A DNA stretch of 64,000 nucleotides from assembly GCA_031399065.1 (NCBI GenBank), contig JANNOM010000019.1, forward strand, positions 1-64,000. Reading direction: 5' to 3'. Source of the DNA: JADCRZ01 sp031399065 (lineage in GTDB: Bacteria; Bacteroidota; Bacteroidia; Chitinophagales; Chitinophagaceae). Below are positions 7,737 through 16,839 of the stretch, piece by piece. The position numbers and the translations under genes are program-made. The number at the start of each line of letters is the position of its first letter. Positions within the stretch are counted from its first letter, which is position 1. A model generated the notes under the pieces. The model was not told the DNA's origin, made no database searches, and was given only the letters and a program-made list of their open reading frames with translations.

Positions 7737-9641
7737 TTATTTTACCAGCACCACCTTGTTTCGGTCGGCCTTATAAATCTGATCGTAGAATTTAACCATG
7801 TCGTTATAGTCCTTTGCCGGGAAACGGCCACTGAATTGTTCCATTTTACGGTAGTAAATAATCCTGTTATCAGCGAATACCACCCGCGCGCTATACTTCC
7901 CAAACGGACTTTCAATAGTTAGGTCTTTAGGTAGGGATTCCGGCTGATATCCGGAGGGTACGCTGATAGTTACCGAATCGATATCGGTATATTCATAATT
8001 GAGGTCGATATCGTATTTCCTCGACTCCGTGGCCATGAGCTTACGGTCAGACCTGGAAAGCGCGTTATAGGAAATAAATATCCTTTTGCCCGAAACCTGC
8101 GCATAGTTATCCGCCTTTATCTGAAGTGTTTCGGTTATAACAGGCAGGCCGGTATAATCCTCTTTATAGTTGAAGCCCGTTATATCGTAGCTGGGCAGAT
8201 CGATCCAGGTTTTAAGATGTTCCAGCACTTTTTCTTTGGAGGAATTTCTGATGAGAGAATGTACATCGTCTTCCTGTAATGCCCGGTAGGACGTGACCAC
8301 ATCCATGCTAAGCATTCCCTCTGCATTGAGTATTCCCGTTAAATGGCGTAACTGGAGATTGTCGGCAAGTCCGTATTTAGGTGTTCTCACCAGTTTACCG
8401 CCATTTTCATCTACCAATAGTACCGGCCGGTCGCTGGTGAACCCGCTTAGATAACCGGAGGGAAGGGTTTGACTGGTGCATTCCAGCCAAACAGTATCCG
8501 TATTAAGCGGCACACATAAAATGGCGTGGTTAAATTGCGAAGAGGGAAAGTCGGTCATAAAAAATTGCCTGCCTTCCCCGGCTTTTACCAATGTGTAATG
8601 CGATTTAATACCCGCTTCTTTCAACAAGGCGTACATATAATTACTGAGTGCTTTACAGTCACCGTACCGGTTAGAAGCCACATACCCGGCATTATAAGGC
8701 TGCCAGCCACCCAGTCCGAGCTGAATGCTGATATACCGGGTATTTTTCTGCATGAAATCATAGAGTGCTGCTATTTTTTTATGAGGATCGCTTTCACCTG
8801 CCGTTAACTGGCGAACAGTTGTCTTGATATTATCGGGCAAAACGTCCTTCCCTGCTTTTAATGCGCTCACAAACTTGCCGAAATCCTCCCAGGAGGACAT
8901 ATTTCCCTCGTAGTCCTCAATGGCGAATTGCGCAGGTGCCATCCAGACAAAAGGTGTAAGCTCGTACCATGATGGTGTATAATGTTCCTTTTGCAGGGCA
9001 GGAAGTTCTTTCAAGGTCCAGGTATAAAGCGTTGCCGATTTGCCCCGGGTAATATTGACTTCATTCTTAACGTTAAACGGTTTGTAACGAAATGGAAGGC
9101 CTTCCGGTAAGGACACTTCCATACTGGCCGACTGAACAGACATATTCCATGATTCCTGCGGAAGCCAGGTGGGATAAAACATGGTATAATCATACCTGAT
9201 TTCTACCTCATATTCGACAGTGTACGGATAGCTTCTGTAATAGAAGTTATGATGCTTATACCGGTGGTCATCTGCAAGACTGCCCCCACTTGTTCCGCTT
9301 CTGTCTTCTATATCGGCCTTCTTAACACTTTTAATTTTTTTACCCATTGCATTATACAGCGTTCCATTTATAAAACCGATCGTATGAAATTTATCATAGT
9401 ATTCCCCGCAATCCGCGAACCTATCACCATTCTCATTCAAGATGGTATAAGCCACCTTATAGGAATAAATGGCTTTTTTTAAACTCAATACTTCGAAACG
9501 CTGATCGCAGCTACGTTTAACCGCATTTGCATTTATCAGCAATGAAGGCGGAATTTTAGAAACGGCATAATCGCCATCGCCTGCTTTTGCAAAAAGGCAG
9601 CATGCGTTGGATAATACGAGGAATAAAAGCAGGTTTTTCAT
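7737..9641 (-). CDS. DUF3857/transglutaminase-like secreted protein (catalytic Cys intact)
   Basis: A 634-residue exported protein with a signal peptide (about residues 1-20). The N-terminal part is a DUF3857 beta-rich domain (YKVAYTILNENGDRF through the VEYEVEIRYDYTMFYPTW region). It is followed by a transglutaminase-like core with NRYGDCKALSNYMYALLKEAGI (catalytic Cys near residue 330), NHAIL (His) and WLECTSQ (acidic third residue), and by a C-terminal beta domain (about 520-634). Such proteins are common in Bacteroidota envelopes; their substrate is unknown and a peptidase or cross-linking role is only inferred. It is 17 bp downstream of its paralogue on the same strand. Confidence 0.82.
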   Translation of the reverse strand: MKNLLLFLVLSNACCLFAKAGDGDYAVSKIPPSLLINANAVKRSCDQRFEVLSLKKAIYSYKVAYTILNENGDRFADCGEYYDKFHTIGFINGTLYNAMGKKIKSVKKADIEDRSGTSGGSLADDHRYKHHNFYYRSYPYTVEYEVEIRYDYTMFYPTWLPQESWNMSVQSASMEVSLPEGLPFRYKPFNVKNEVNITRGKSATLYTWTLKELPALQKEHYTPSWYELTPFVWMAPAQFAIEDYEGNMSSWEDFGKFVSALKAGKDVLPDNIKTTVRQLTAGESDPHKKIAALYDFMQKNTRYISIQLGLGGWQPYNAGYVASNRYGDCKALSNYMYALLKEAGIKSHYTLVKAGEGRQFFMTDFPSSQFNHAILCVPLNTDTVWLECTSQTLPSGYLSGFTSDRPVLLVDENGGKLVRTPKYGLADNLQLRHLTGILNAEGMLSMDVVTSYRALQEDDVHSLIRNSSKEKVLEHLKTWIDLPSYDITGFNYKEDYTGLPVITETLQIKADNYAQVSGKRIFISYNALSRSDRKLMATESRKYDIDLNYEYTDIDSVTISVPSGYQPESLPKDLTIESPFGKYSARVVFADNRIIYYRKMEQFSGRFPAKDYNDMVKFYDQIYKADRNKVVLVK

Positions 9642-9658
9642 TATACTTGTTTGGCGTG

Positions 9659-11680
9659 CTATACTTTTTTCTTTTTAAATACCAGTTGCTCACTGTGTTT
9701 TTTGACTACATGACTAAAAAACTCCCGCAGCGGCTCGTATTCTTCCGGCATAAAGAACGCTTTACGTATAATCACCCTGGAGCGAAGCTGGATTCTTTCG
9801 GCATCCTTCTGTATAAGGTATTCGAAGTATCCTTCCTTATCGTTAAAAGATATTCTGGAAGATTTAGGCATTTCTTCCACTTCATACCCTGCCGGTATTT
9901 CCATATTCAGCACATATACCTTGTCGAACGTGTAGGGCATTTCCACCGAGTATTTTCTGGTAGTGGCTTTAAACAGGTTTTCGGTATATCCTTCATTGAG
10001 CAGGGGATTGAAATAAATAACATCTTCGTCCATATCCAGTTTAAAATCATAGTGAACGGTTACCGGCTCATCGAGGCTTTTCAGTGAATCTATCCCGGCA
10101 TTTTCGATGTGCAGGCTATTATCGGCCGTAGCGGTGATCTCTTTAAAAAAAACATCCTTTCCTTTATCTTTCAACTGCTCGCGTATCCGGATAGATTCAA
10201 AATCACCACCCATTGAGTTAAAATTGCCCGCAAGCGTACCTGCCTTTTCCTGGTTTATAATAAAAACGGTAGTGACTTTCTTCTCGCACAGCGAATCCGG
10301 TTCAAAATATACCGGGCGGCAACTGGCCCCCAGTACCCTTGCATGACCATTATAACATTCCATCGGCAACTTGCCGAAGCCCAGGTTTGACTGGCTCGCA
10401 TCCAGGTAATACCGCTTTCCGTCGACAGTCACTTCGCAGATCACATAATTAAACCGGTCGGTAAGCGGATAAAATTCATGCGTATAGCCATGACTGCGGG
10501 TACCTACTATTACCGGATTTGCTTCTATTTTTTCATGTTTCAGTAATGCGCATAGCAGCAGGTTCAGTTCGGCGACATTTCCGTTTTTTACCTTCATGAT
10601 ATTTTTAAGAGAGGACTGTATGCCAAGCGCGCTGTGATCCGTACAGGTAAACTGGTCTCTCACAAACGCATATATGCTGTGCGCTTTTGCCAGCGGTGCC
10701 TGGGCGGCCGCGGTGACACCTTTCAGCTCTTCGCTCATCCACCCATTGTTTTTATCTAGGGTGCCTCCGAATTCCTCATATTTCATCCATTCCTCGTTTA
10801 CCTTAACCCAGTTGGACATTTTGGCCACCACCGGGTTATTGGGAAACCGGTATTCCGATAACTGGAATTCTATTTTAGAGATATGGTTTTTAAGTGTCGA
10901 AGTATAATTTTCCTCTTTCAGCGGCATTACATCTTTCATTACCCAGCGATTATATACAACATTTCCACTAAAGTTATATGTATCCGTACTGGCGAATGCT
11001 GTGTTGCCCGGCTCCCGCACATTCCAGGTTCTGAAGGAAGAAGTCTGCTTCTTGATATGCATGGGATGGTAACCCTGCGACAGAAACACATAATTAAAAA
11101 AGAAGGGCATAGCCACTTCATATTCGCTCCATAAGCAGGGGTATTCTCCCTGGAACTCCCAGGGACGAAGGTGGTTAAGGAAGTCGGAACTTATGGTATA
11201 GGAATATTCGATAATGGAACCTTCCTTTACTGCCGGCATAGTAAACTTTTTCTGCACCACGTTTTTAGATAATACGTTTTTGAAAACGCTTTTATCATCC
11301 AATCTGGTTTCCACTACTTTACCATCTTCCAGATTGTACGTGACCGCTTTCAGCTTATCCATCCGTTCCTCTGCACCACCGTCGGAGAACAGGTAAATAT
11401 TCACCACGGAGGCATCAAAGCCATTTTTATTGAGAATTTTAATCCTTTTGGTATGTCTGAAAAGAATCGAAAACCATCCCTTTGTATTTCCTTCAAACTC
11501 GGAACTGCCAATATCGGCAATTACTATTGCATCGGCACTGCTATCCGGTATATTAGGAGGAAGTTTAAAGTCGGAGGGTGAAACTCTGCCGAATTTTACC
11601 GGCGAATTTTCCTGCGCCAGAAGCTGGGTTATGGACAGCACGGCACATAAGAGTAGAAGGTTCAGGCGTTTGGGTAGCAT
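9659..11680 (-). CDS. DUF3857/transglutaminase-like secreted protein (catalytic triad degenerate)
   Basis: A 673-residue paralogue of the downstream gene with a signal peptide ending near LLAQ (residue 22). The same domain order is visible: DUF3857 (about 60-280), transglutaminase-like core (about 320-460), C-terminal beta domain. In the core the Cys position reads GNVAELNLLL (Val instead of Cys) and the His position reads FNYVI (Tyr), while the Asp in YYLDASQ remains. It is thus probably non-enzymatic, a state known in part of this family. Coordinated expression with the Cys-containing paralogue is likely given the 17-bp gap. Confidence 0.8.
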   Translation of the reverse strand: MLPKRLNLLLLCAVLSITQLLAQENSPVKFGRVSPSDFKLPPNIPDSSADAIVIADIGSSEFEGNTKGWFSILFRHTKRIKILNKNGFDASVVNIYLFSDGGAEERMDKLKAVTYNLEDGKVVETRLDDKSVFKNVLSKNVVQKKFTMPAVKEGSIIEYSYTISSDFLNHLRPWEFQGEYPCLWSEYEVAMPFFFNYVFLSQGYHPMHIKKQTSSFRTWNVREPGNTAFASTDTYNFSGNVVYNRWVMKDVMPLKEENYTSTLKNHISKIEFQLSEYRFPNNPVVAKMSNWVKVNEEWMKYEEFGGTLDKNNGWMSEELKGVTAAAQAPLAKAHSIYAFVRDQFTCTDHSALGIQSSLKNIMKVKNGNVAELNLLLCALLKHEKIEANPVIVGTRSHGYTHEFYPLTDRFNYVICEVTVDGKRYYLDASQSNLGFGKLPMECYNGHARVLGASCRPVYFEPDSLCEKKVTTVFIINQEKAGTLAGNFNSMGGDFESIRIREQLKDKGKDVFFKEITATADNSLHIENAGIDSLKSLDEPVTVHYDFKLDMDEDVIYFNPLLNEGYTENLFKATTRKYSVEMPYTFDKVYVLNMEIPAGYEVEEMPKSSRISFNDKEGYFEYLIQKDAERIQLRSRVIIRKAFFMPEEYEPLREFFSHVVKKHSEQLVFKKKKV

Positions 11681-11704
11681 AAAGGCTTGGGGTTGATACT
11701 GCCG

Positions 11705-11735
11705 CCAAAATAGATAAATTATTTAATGAACAAAA
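11705..11735 (-). promoter_or_regulatory. Candidate promoter for the DUF3857 gene pair
   Basis: On the minus strand TTTTG (11731-11735) is followed after 18 nt by TATTTTGG (11705-11712), one mismatch from TAnnTTTG. The start codon at 11680 lies about 25 bp downstream. Spacing and position fit a Bacteroidota housekeeping promoter. Confidence 0.4.
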
Positions 11736-11781
11736 GCCTTCTCAAAAAGAAAATGAAAATTTAATATGTCCCGGATATACA

Positions 11782-12129
11782 TTATACAGCGAAAGACGTA
11801 CCGCAGCCACAGGTTTTGCTGGCATTGGGATTGGTAAACGTGAAACCACGGGAATTGAGGCCATCCTGAAAATCGATCTCCATGCCTGCCAGATACATGC
11901 CGTGTGAGGTATTCATTATGCAGGGCACTCCATCGAGTATGAATTGTTCGTCACCATCTTTCTGCTCATCGAAACCCAGTATATAACTCATTCCTGAACA
12001 TCCGCCGCCTTTTACACCTACGCGCAGCACCTGTCGTTGGTCGAACCCTTCTTCCGCCATCAGGCGTTTAACTTCCAGGATGGCGCCTTCCGTAAGTGTT
12101 ACCGGTGAATTTATAATAGATGTATTCAT
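11782..12129 (-). CDS. A-type iron-sulfur carrier (HesB/IscA/SufA family)
   Basis: A 115-residue cytosolic Fe-S cluster carrier that passes clusters from the assembly machinery to target enzymes. The three ligand cysteines are present: GGGCSGMSY and the C-terminal CGCGTSF. The frame is open further to 12219, but the added residues are Arg-rich and not family-like, and a -7 box (12144-12151) lies between, so the start is set at ATG 12129 (MNTSIINSPVTLT). The neighbours give no hint of a specific client. ErpA, IscA and SufA cannot be told apart here. Confidence 0.9.
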   Translation of the reverse strand: MNTSIINSPVTLTEGAILEVKRLMAEEGFDQRQVLRVGVKGGGCSGMSYILGFDEQKDGDEQFILDGVPCIMNTSHGMYLAGMEIDFQDGLNSRGFTFTNPNASKTCGCGTSFAV

Positions 12130-12143
12130 AGTAAATATTTGAG

Positions 12144-12151
12144 CAAAAATA
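12144..12151 (-). promoter_or_regulatory. -7 box TATTTTTG of the A-type carrier gene
   Basis: Exact match to TAnnTTTG on the minus strand, 15 bp before ATG 12129. No clear TTTG is seen at the -33 distance. It supports the shorter start, because the longer frame would begin upstream of the transcript. Confidence 0.45.
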
Positions 12152-12239
12152 CGAACAATCCGACAGATACTCCTGATTCGCATCACCCGGGTTGGTTTTA
12201 CAATCCGCCGCCTGTTCATAAAGTGTCCTTACTTTAATG

Positions 12240-12247
12240 TAGGTTTG
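12240..12247 (+). promoter_or_regulatory. -7 box TAGGTTTG of the membrane-protein gene
   Basis: Exact TAnnTTTG match 22 bp before ATG 12269. An alternative earlier start codon at 12245 would lie inside this box, so the box argues for the later start. Confidence 0.45.
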
Positions 12248-12268
12248 CGCCAAACAAAGGTTGTTTAT

Positions 12269-12787
12269 ATGGAAAAATGGACCGGGATTTTAATTGCCTG
12301 CCTCCTTGTAGCATTACTCGTCATTTACCTGGTCGTTTATTACCGGGATAAAAAAACGATGAAGATAGAGGCTTCCGGAAAAACAGCCGAAAGCAACGCG
12401 TCGCGTCAATTAAAACTGCAGGCTTATGAACGGCTTGTGCTGCTGGCCGACCGTATTGCGTTGCCTAACCTTATCAGCAGGGTAAATATGGGTGGACTTG
12501 GGGTCAGGGAAATGCAGTCATTACTGATACAAACCGTACGACAGGAATTCGAGCACAACACCACCCAGCAGATTTATGTAAGTCAGGAAGCGTGGGAAGC
12601 CATACGTAACCTCAAAGAACAGAACATGCTGATCATAAACCAGGTAAGTTCGTTTTTACCTGAAACCGCCAGCGGCACTGATCTTAACAAGGCCTTAATG
12701 GAATTGCTCGTACAAAACCCCCAGGCGTCCCTGCACGCAATCGTTTCGGAAGCACTTAGCTTTGAAGCGAAAAAACTGCTGGTATAA
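12269..12787 (+). CDS. Single-pass membrane protein, conserved hypothetical
   Basis: A 172-residue protein with an N-terminal membrane helix (about residues 4-25, GILIACLLVALLVIYLVVYY) followed by a basic stretch and a helical cytosolic domain. The domain begins LKLQAYERLVLLADRIALPNLISRV and ends in AIVSEALSFEAKKLLV. I know no function for it. It resembles short membrane-anchored proteins found next to mutase genes in related genomes, but I cannot verify this. It lies 41 bp before the mutase subunit and is probably cotranscribed with it. Confidence 0.7.
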   Translation: MEKWTGILIACLLVALLVIYLVVYYRDKKTMKIEASGKTAESNASRQLKLQAYERLVLLADRIALPNLISRVNMGGLGVREMQSLLIQTVRQEFEHNTTQQIYVSQEAWEAIRNLKEQNMLIINQVSSFLPETASGTDLNKALMELLVQNPQASLHAIVSEALSFEAKKLLV

Positions 12788-12828
12788 TACCAGGACATAA
12801 AAGAACGGAAATCATTTAAATCCTCCTT

Positions 12829-14385
12829 ATGACAAAAAAAATATACACCGATTCCGGCATTGAGGTAAAGCCTCTTTATACTTCCTCAGACGTAAACAAA
12901 GCTCCTGAAGACCCCGGCGTTTTCCCTTATACCCGAGGTATTCAGCCGGACATGTACCGCGGGAAGTTATGGACCATGCGTCAGTATGCGGGGTTTAGTA
13001 CGGCGGAAGAAAGCAATAAACGATACCACTACCTGCTCAGTCAGGGTGTTGCCGGACTCAGCGTTGCGTTTGATCTTCCCACGCAGATAGGGTACGACAG
13101 CGACCACCCACTGGCAGATGGGGAGGTAGGCAAAGTGGGGGTTGCCATCGATTCCATCAACGATATGGAAACGCTGTTCGATGGTATTACACTGGAGAAA
13201 ATTTCCACATCGATGACGATCAACGCCACTGGCTTTATACTGCTGGCTTTGTACGTTGCCCTGGCCAAACGCCAGGGGGCCGATCTGAAAAAACTTACCG
13301 GCACTATACAGAACGATATATTGAAAGAGTACGCTGCGAGGGGGACATTCATTTATCCGCCCCAGCCTTCGATGCGCATCATCACCGACATATTTGAATG
13401 GTGCAGCCATGAACTTCCCAAATGGAATACCATTTCCATTTCAGGATACCATATCCGTGAAGCCGGGTCCACCGCCGTGCAGGAACTCGCTTTTACACTC
13501 AGTAACGGTAAGGCATATGTGCAGGCGGCCATGGCAAAAGGTCTTGACATTAACGTATTCGGCAAACGTCTATCTTTTTTCTTTAATGCACATAGTAACC
13601 TTTTTGAGGAGATCGCCAAGTTTCGTGCCGCGCGAAGAATGTGGGCCGGTATGATGAAAGAAATGGGTGCTACGGACCCTAAGGCGATGATGCTCCGTTT
13701 CCATACTCAAACGGGAGGAAGCACACTAACGGCCCAGCAACCGCTTAACAATATTGCCCGTGTAGCTGTACAAACACTTGCTTCGGTGCTGGGTGGCACA
13801 CAATCATTACATACCAACGGATACGACGAGGCATTAAGTTTACCGACGGAAGAAGCCGCGAGAATCGCACTGCGCACACAGCAGATTATTGCCCTGGAAA
13901 GCGGTGTGGCCGATACCGCAGACCCACTTGCAGGCAGTTATTATGTGGAGGCACTTACCGATGAAATAGAACTAAAGGCCCGTGAACTGATACAGCGGAT
14001 AGATAAGATGGGGGGCAGTGTTTCTGCCATAGAGCAGGGTTTTATACAGGAAGAGATCGCCCGCAGTGCGTATGAACATCAGCGTCAGGTGGAAAACAAG
14101 CAGAAAATAATAGTCGGTGTCAACCAGTTCCAAAATGAAGAAACCAGTTTTCCCCCTCCTTTCAGGATAGACGACTCCATACAGCAGATCCAGATAAAAA
14201 AGCTGGAATATCTTCGCCGCAACCGTAACCCGGCTAAATGTGATTCCATATTACAGGAGCTGAACGACCGGGCCAGTGGCGAAGAGAACATAATGCCAAC
14301 GGTGCTGGATGCCGTGGAGCACAATTGTTCCCTGGGAGAAATTGCGGATACACTCAGGGAGGTATACGGAGAACATAAAGCCTGA
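12829..14385 (+). CDS. Methylmalonyl-CoA mutase family, catalytic (large) subunit without B12 domain
   Basis: A 518-residue TIM-barrel catalytic domain of an adenosylcobalamin-dependent acyl-CoA mutase. Conserved blocks include RGKLWTMRQYAGFSTAEESN, TIQNDILKEYAARGTFIYPP, SISGYHIREAG (His that contacts the CoA thioester) and FHTQTGGSTLTAQQP. Arg in PSMRII matches the residue that binds the carboxylate of methylmalonyl-CoA; isobutyryl-CoA mutases differ there. The protein ends where classic mutases continue into the B12-binding Rossmann domain (DxHxxG), so a separate small cobalamin subunit, not encoded here, is required. The partner is likely elsewhere in the genome. Substrate assignment is tentative. 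Confidence 0.88.
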   Translation: MTKKIYTDSGIEVKPLYTSSDVNKAPEDPGVFPYTRGIQPDMYRGKLWTMRQYAGFSTAEESNKRYHYLLSQGVAGLSVAFDLPTQIGYDSDHPLADGEVGKVGVAIDSINDMETLFDGITLEKISTSMTINATGFILLALYVALAKRQGADLKKLTGTIQNDILKEYAARGTFIYPPQPSMRIITDIFEWCSHELPKWNTISISGYHIREAGSTAVQELAFTLSNGKAYVQAAMAKGLDINVFGKRLSFFFNAHSNLFEEIAKFRAARRMWAGMMKEMGATDPKAMMLRFHTQTGGSTLTAQQPLNNIARVAVQTLASVLGGTQSLHTNGYDEALSLPTEEAARIALRTQQIIALESGVADTADPLAGSYYVEALTDEIELKARELIQRIDKMGGSVSAIEQGFIQEEIARSAYEHQRQVENKQKIIVGVNQFQNEETSFPPPFRIDDSIQQIQIKKLEYLRRNRNPAKCDSILQELNDRASGEENIMPTVLDAVEHNCSLGEIADTLREVYGEHKA

Positions 14386-14387
14386 TG

Positions 14388-16067
14388 TTAACCTTTCTTC
14401 AACTCCTTCGCCCAGGTATCCTTTAACGTTACCGTCCGGTTAAAGATCATTTTCTCTTCGGAACTGTCTTTGTCAAGACAAAAATATCCTTTGCGTAAAA
14501 ACTGGTACCGGTGATGGAATTGTGTATTGAGCAGTGCGGGTTCGGCATAAGCTCCTTCCACAGTTTCCAGGGAATGAGGGTGAATATAGTCTTTAAAATC
14601 CCCTTCTTCATTAGAGGGATCTTCTACCTTGAAAAGGCGGTCATATAACCTTACCTCGCACCGCACCGCATGTTTCATACTCACCCAGTGAAGGGTTCCT
14701 TTCACATGGATACCACTGGTATCGGATCCGCTTTTGCTTTCCGGTATATAGGTACACCTCAGTTCCGTTACCTTGCCTGCTTCATCCCTGATCACCTCTT
14801 CGCATTGGATGATATAAGCACTTTTAAGACGAACCATCTGACTGGGGGCCAATCGAAAATATTTTTTCGGCGGGTTTTCCATAAAATCGTCCCGCTCAAT
14901 ATATAAATCACGGCTGAATGGGATGTCACGGTGCGTTGTGTCCGGGTCTTCCGGGTTATCTTCTCCTTTCAGCATTTCTTCCTTCATTTCCGGGAAGTTT
15001 ACAATCACTACTTTCAATGGGTCGAATACCACCATACGGCGTTCCGCGATTTTATTCAGGTGCTCCCGTATGCAGTATTCGAGCAGCGATACGTCGATCA
15101 GGTTATCGCGTTTTGCCACTCCTATCCGGTCGCAAAAATCGCGGATACTATCAGGTGTGTACCCCCTTCTCCTCAATCCGCTGATGGTAGGCATACGGGG
15201 ATCGTCCCAGCCGGTAACATGCCGGTCATTTACCAACTGAAGTAACTTCCTTTTACTGGTAACGGTATAATTAAGATTGCGCCGGGCAAATTCGTATTGA
15301 TGAGATGGATATATTTCCAGTTTTTCAATCAGCCAGTCGTACAGTTCTCGGTGCGGAACAAACTCCATCGTGCAGATAGAATGCGTCACCTGTTCGATAC
15401 TGTCGCTCTGCCCATGTGCGAAATCGTACATGGGATATATACACCATTTATCGCCTGTGCGGTGGTGGTGCGCATGTTTAATACGGTAAAGGATAGGATC
15501 GCGCATGAGGAGATTCTGATGCGCCATATCGATTTTCGCCCTGAGCGTGCGGCTGCCGTCCGGAAACGCGCCGTTTTTCATTTTTTCGAAAAGATCGAGA
15601 TTCTCCGTTATAGAGCGGTTTCTGAACGGACTGGCTTTGCCTGGCTCGGTATGATTTCCCTTCAGGGCGGCAATCTGTTCGGAGCTGGAATCATCCACGT
15701 AAGCCAGGTCTTTCCTGATCAGCGTAACTGCCAGCTCGTATAGGGTGTCAAAATAGTCGGAAGCAAAAAGTTCGTGCTTCCAGGTAAATCCCAGCCATTT
15801 GATGTCTTCCTTTATACTATCCACATATTCCGTTTCCTCGGTAGTGGGGTTGGTATCGTCGAAGCGGAGATTGGTATAGCCCGGGTATTTCTTGGTAAGA
15901 CCGAAATTAAGACAGATGCTGGATGCATGACCTATATGAAGATAGCCGTTTGGTTCGGGGGGGAACCTGGTAACGATACTCTTGTATTTACCGGCTGCCA
16001 GGTCAGTTTCAATGATCTCCTCTAAAAAATTCAGGCTCTTTTCCTCTTCTTTCTTAATTTCTGTCAT
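14388..16067 (-). CDS. glnS: Glutaminyl-tRNA synthetase
   Basis: Class I aminoacyl-tRNA synthetase that charges tRNA-Gln. The 559 residues begin MTEIKKEEEKSLNFLEEII. The Rossmann fold carries the HIGH motif as LHIGHAS and the KMSKS-like loop as VTSKRKLL; the family motif FPPEPNGYLHIGHA precedes it, and the C-terminal half is the anticodon-binding beta-barrel pair. The frame is open upstream to 16280, but that extension is not conserved and overlaps msrA, so ATG 16067 is chosen. A -7 box lies directly before it. Only 2 bp separate its stop from that of the convergent mutase gene. Confidence 0.96.
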   Translation of the reverse strand: MTEIKKEEEKSLNFLEEIIETDLAAGKYKSIVTRFPPEPNGYLHIGHASSICLNFGLTKKYPGYTNLRFDDTNPTTEETEYVDSIKEDIKWLGFTWKHELFASDYFDTLYELAVTLIRKDLAYVDDSSSEQIAALKGNHTEPGKASPFRNRSITENLDLFEKMKNGAFPDGSRTLRAKIDMAHQNLLMRDPILYRIKHAHHHRTGDKWCIYPMYDFAHGQSDSIEQVTHSICTMEFVPHRELYDWLIEKLEIYPSHQYEFARRNLNYTVTSKRKLLQLVNDRHVTGWDDPRMPTISGLRRRGYTPDSIRDFCDRIGVAKRDNLIDVSLLEYCIREHLNKIAERRMVVFDPLKVVIVNFPEMKEEMLKGEDNPEDPDTTHRDIPFSRDLYIERDDFMENPPKKYFRLAPSQMVRLKSAYIIQCEEVIRDEAGKVTELRCTYIPESKSGSDTSGIHVKGTLHWVSMKHAVRCEVRLYDRLFKVEDPSNEEGDFKDYIHPHSLETVEGAYAEPALLNTQFHHRYQFLRKGYFCLDKDSSEEKMIFNRTVTLKDTWAKELKKG

Positions 16068-16073
16068 AGCTGG

Positions 16074-16081
16074 CAAATTTA
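16074..16081 (-). promoter_or_regulatory. -7 box TAAATTTG of glnS
   Basis: Exact TAnnTTTG match on the minus strand ending 7 bp before the ATG at 16067, implying a very short leader. No good -33 TTTG at the proper distance. Confidence 0.42.
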
Positions 16082-16125
16082 AAACAATTAACAAATATGA
16101 ACGCATAATTAAAACGTAACTACGG

Positions 16126-16133
16126 TAACTTTG
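16126..16133 (+). promoter_or_regulatory. -7 box TAACTTTG of msrA
   Basis: Exact TAnnTTTG match directly before the first ATG of msrA (16135). Transcription would begin about 5-7 nt after the box, near or past that ATG, which favours the second in-frame ATG at 16144 as the real start. Confidence 0.42.
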
Positions 16134-16134
16134 T

Positions 16135-16839
16135 ATGTCTAAAATGAATGTCTTGAACATCTTCTCATTTATAACTGTTATTACCGGTGTAACGTGCATG
16201 ACAATGGCTTGTTCACCAAAAGGAAAACCAGATAAATCTATGACTGATAACAACTTTGCAAATACTTTTGCAGCTACCAACGCACCAGGCGGCGACGCCC
16301 TTCAAACTGATACGGCTACATTAGGCACCGGTTGCTTCTGGTGTACAGAAGCCATTTTTCAACAATTGAAAGGGGTTTTAAAAGTGACTTCGGGGTACAG
16401 CGGAGGGCATGTTACCAACCCTACTTACGAACAGGTATGTGAAAAAAATACCGGTCATGCAGAAGCTATCGAAATAGTATATAACCCCGCTGAAATTACT
16501 TACGACGAACTACTCGAAGTGTTCTGGCAAACGCATGATCCGACAACATTAAACCGACAGGGAAATGATGTGGGTCCGCAATACAGGAGCGTTATTTTTT
16601 ACCACAATGAAGATCAGAAAGAGAAAGCGGAACATTACAAGGCTGAACTTGATAAAAGCGGCTCTTTTAAAGATCCGATCGTAACTGCTGTGGATCCTTA
16701 TACCAATTTCTACGCGGCTGAAAATTATCATCAGAACTACTTTAACAACAACGGTTCTCAGCCTTATTGCAATTTTGTAGTTAGGCCAAAAGTGGAGAAG
16801 TTCAGGAAAGTATTTAAACATAAACTGAAAACGCACTAG
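16135..16839 (+). CDS. msrA: Peptide methionine sulfoxide reductase MsrA, lipoprotein form
   Basis: Repairs proteins by reducing methionine-S-sulfoxide. The catalytic GCFWC motif sits near residue 65, followed by family blocks GYSGGHVTNPTYEQVC, TGHAEAIEIVYNP, FWQTHDPTTLNRQGNDVGPQYRS and AENYHQNYF. Unlike cytosolic MsrA, it has a lipoprotein signal: a hydrophobic stretch then TMACSP with Cys at about residue 26, so it acts in the envelope. ATG 16135 lies too close to the -7 box, and Met4 (16144) may be the true start; either leaves the signal intact. Its stop overlaps the stop of the convergent peptide-binding protein in a shared CTAG. Confidence 0.94.
   Translation: MSKMNVLNIFSFITVITGVTCMTMACSPKGKPDKSMTDNNFANTFAATNAPGGDALQTDTATLGTGCFWCTEAIFQQLKGVLKVTSGYSGGHVTNPTYEQVCEKNTGHAEAIEIVYNPAEITYDELLEVFWQTHDPTTLNRQGNDVGPQYRSVIFYHNEDQKEKAEHYKAELDKSGSFKDPIVTAVDPYTNFYAAENYHQNYFNNNGSQPYCNFVVRPKVEKFRKVFKHKLKTH

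Noticed and set aside
12130..12219. N-terminal extension of the A-type Fe-S carrier
   Set aside because: The extra residues are Arg-rich, not conserved, and the -7 box at 12144-12151 would sit inside the coding part.
16068..16280. N-terminal extension of glnS to 16280
   Set aside because: It overlaps msrA on the other strand and has no family similarity; usual GlnRS begins at ATG 16067.
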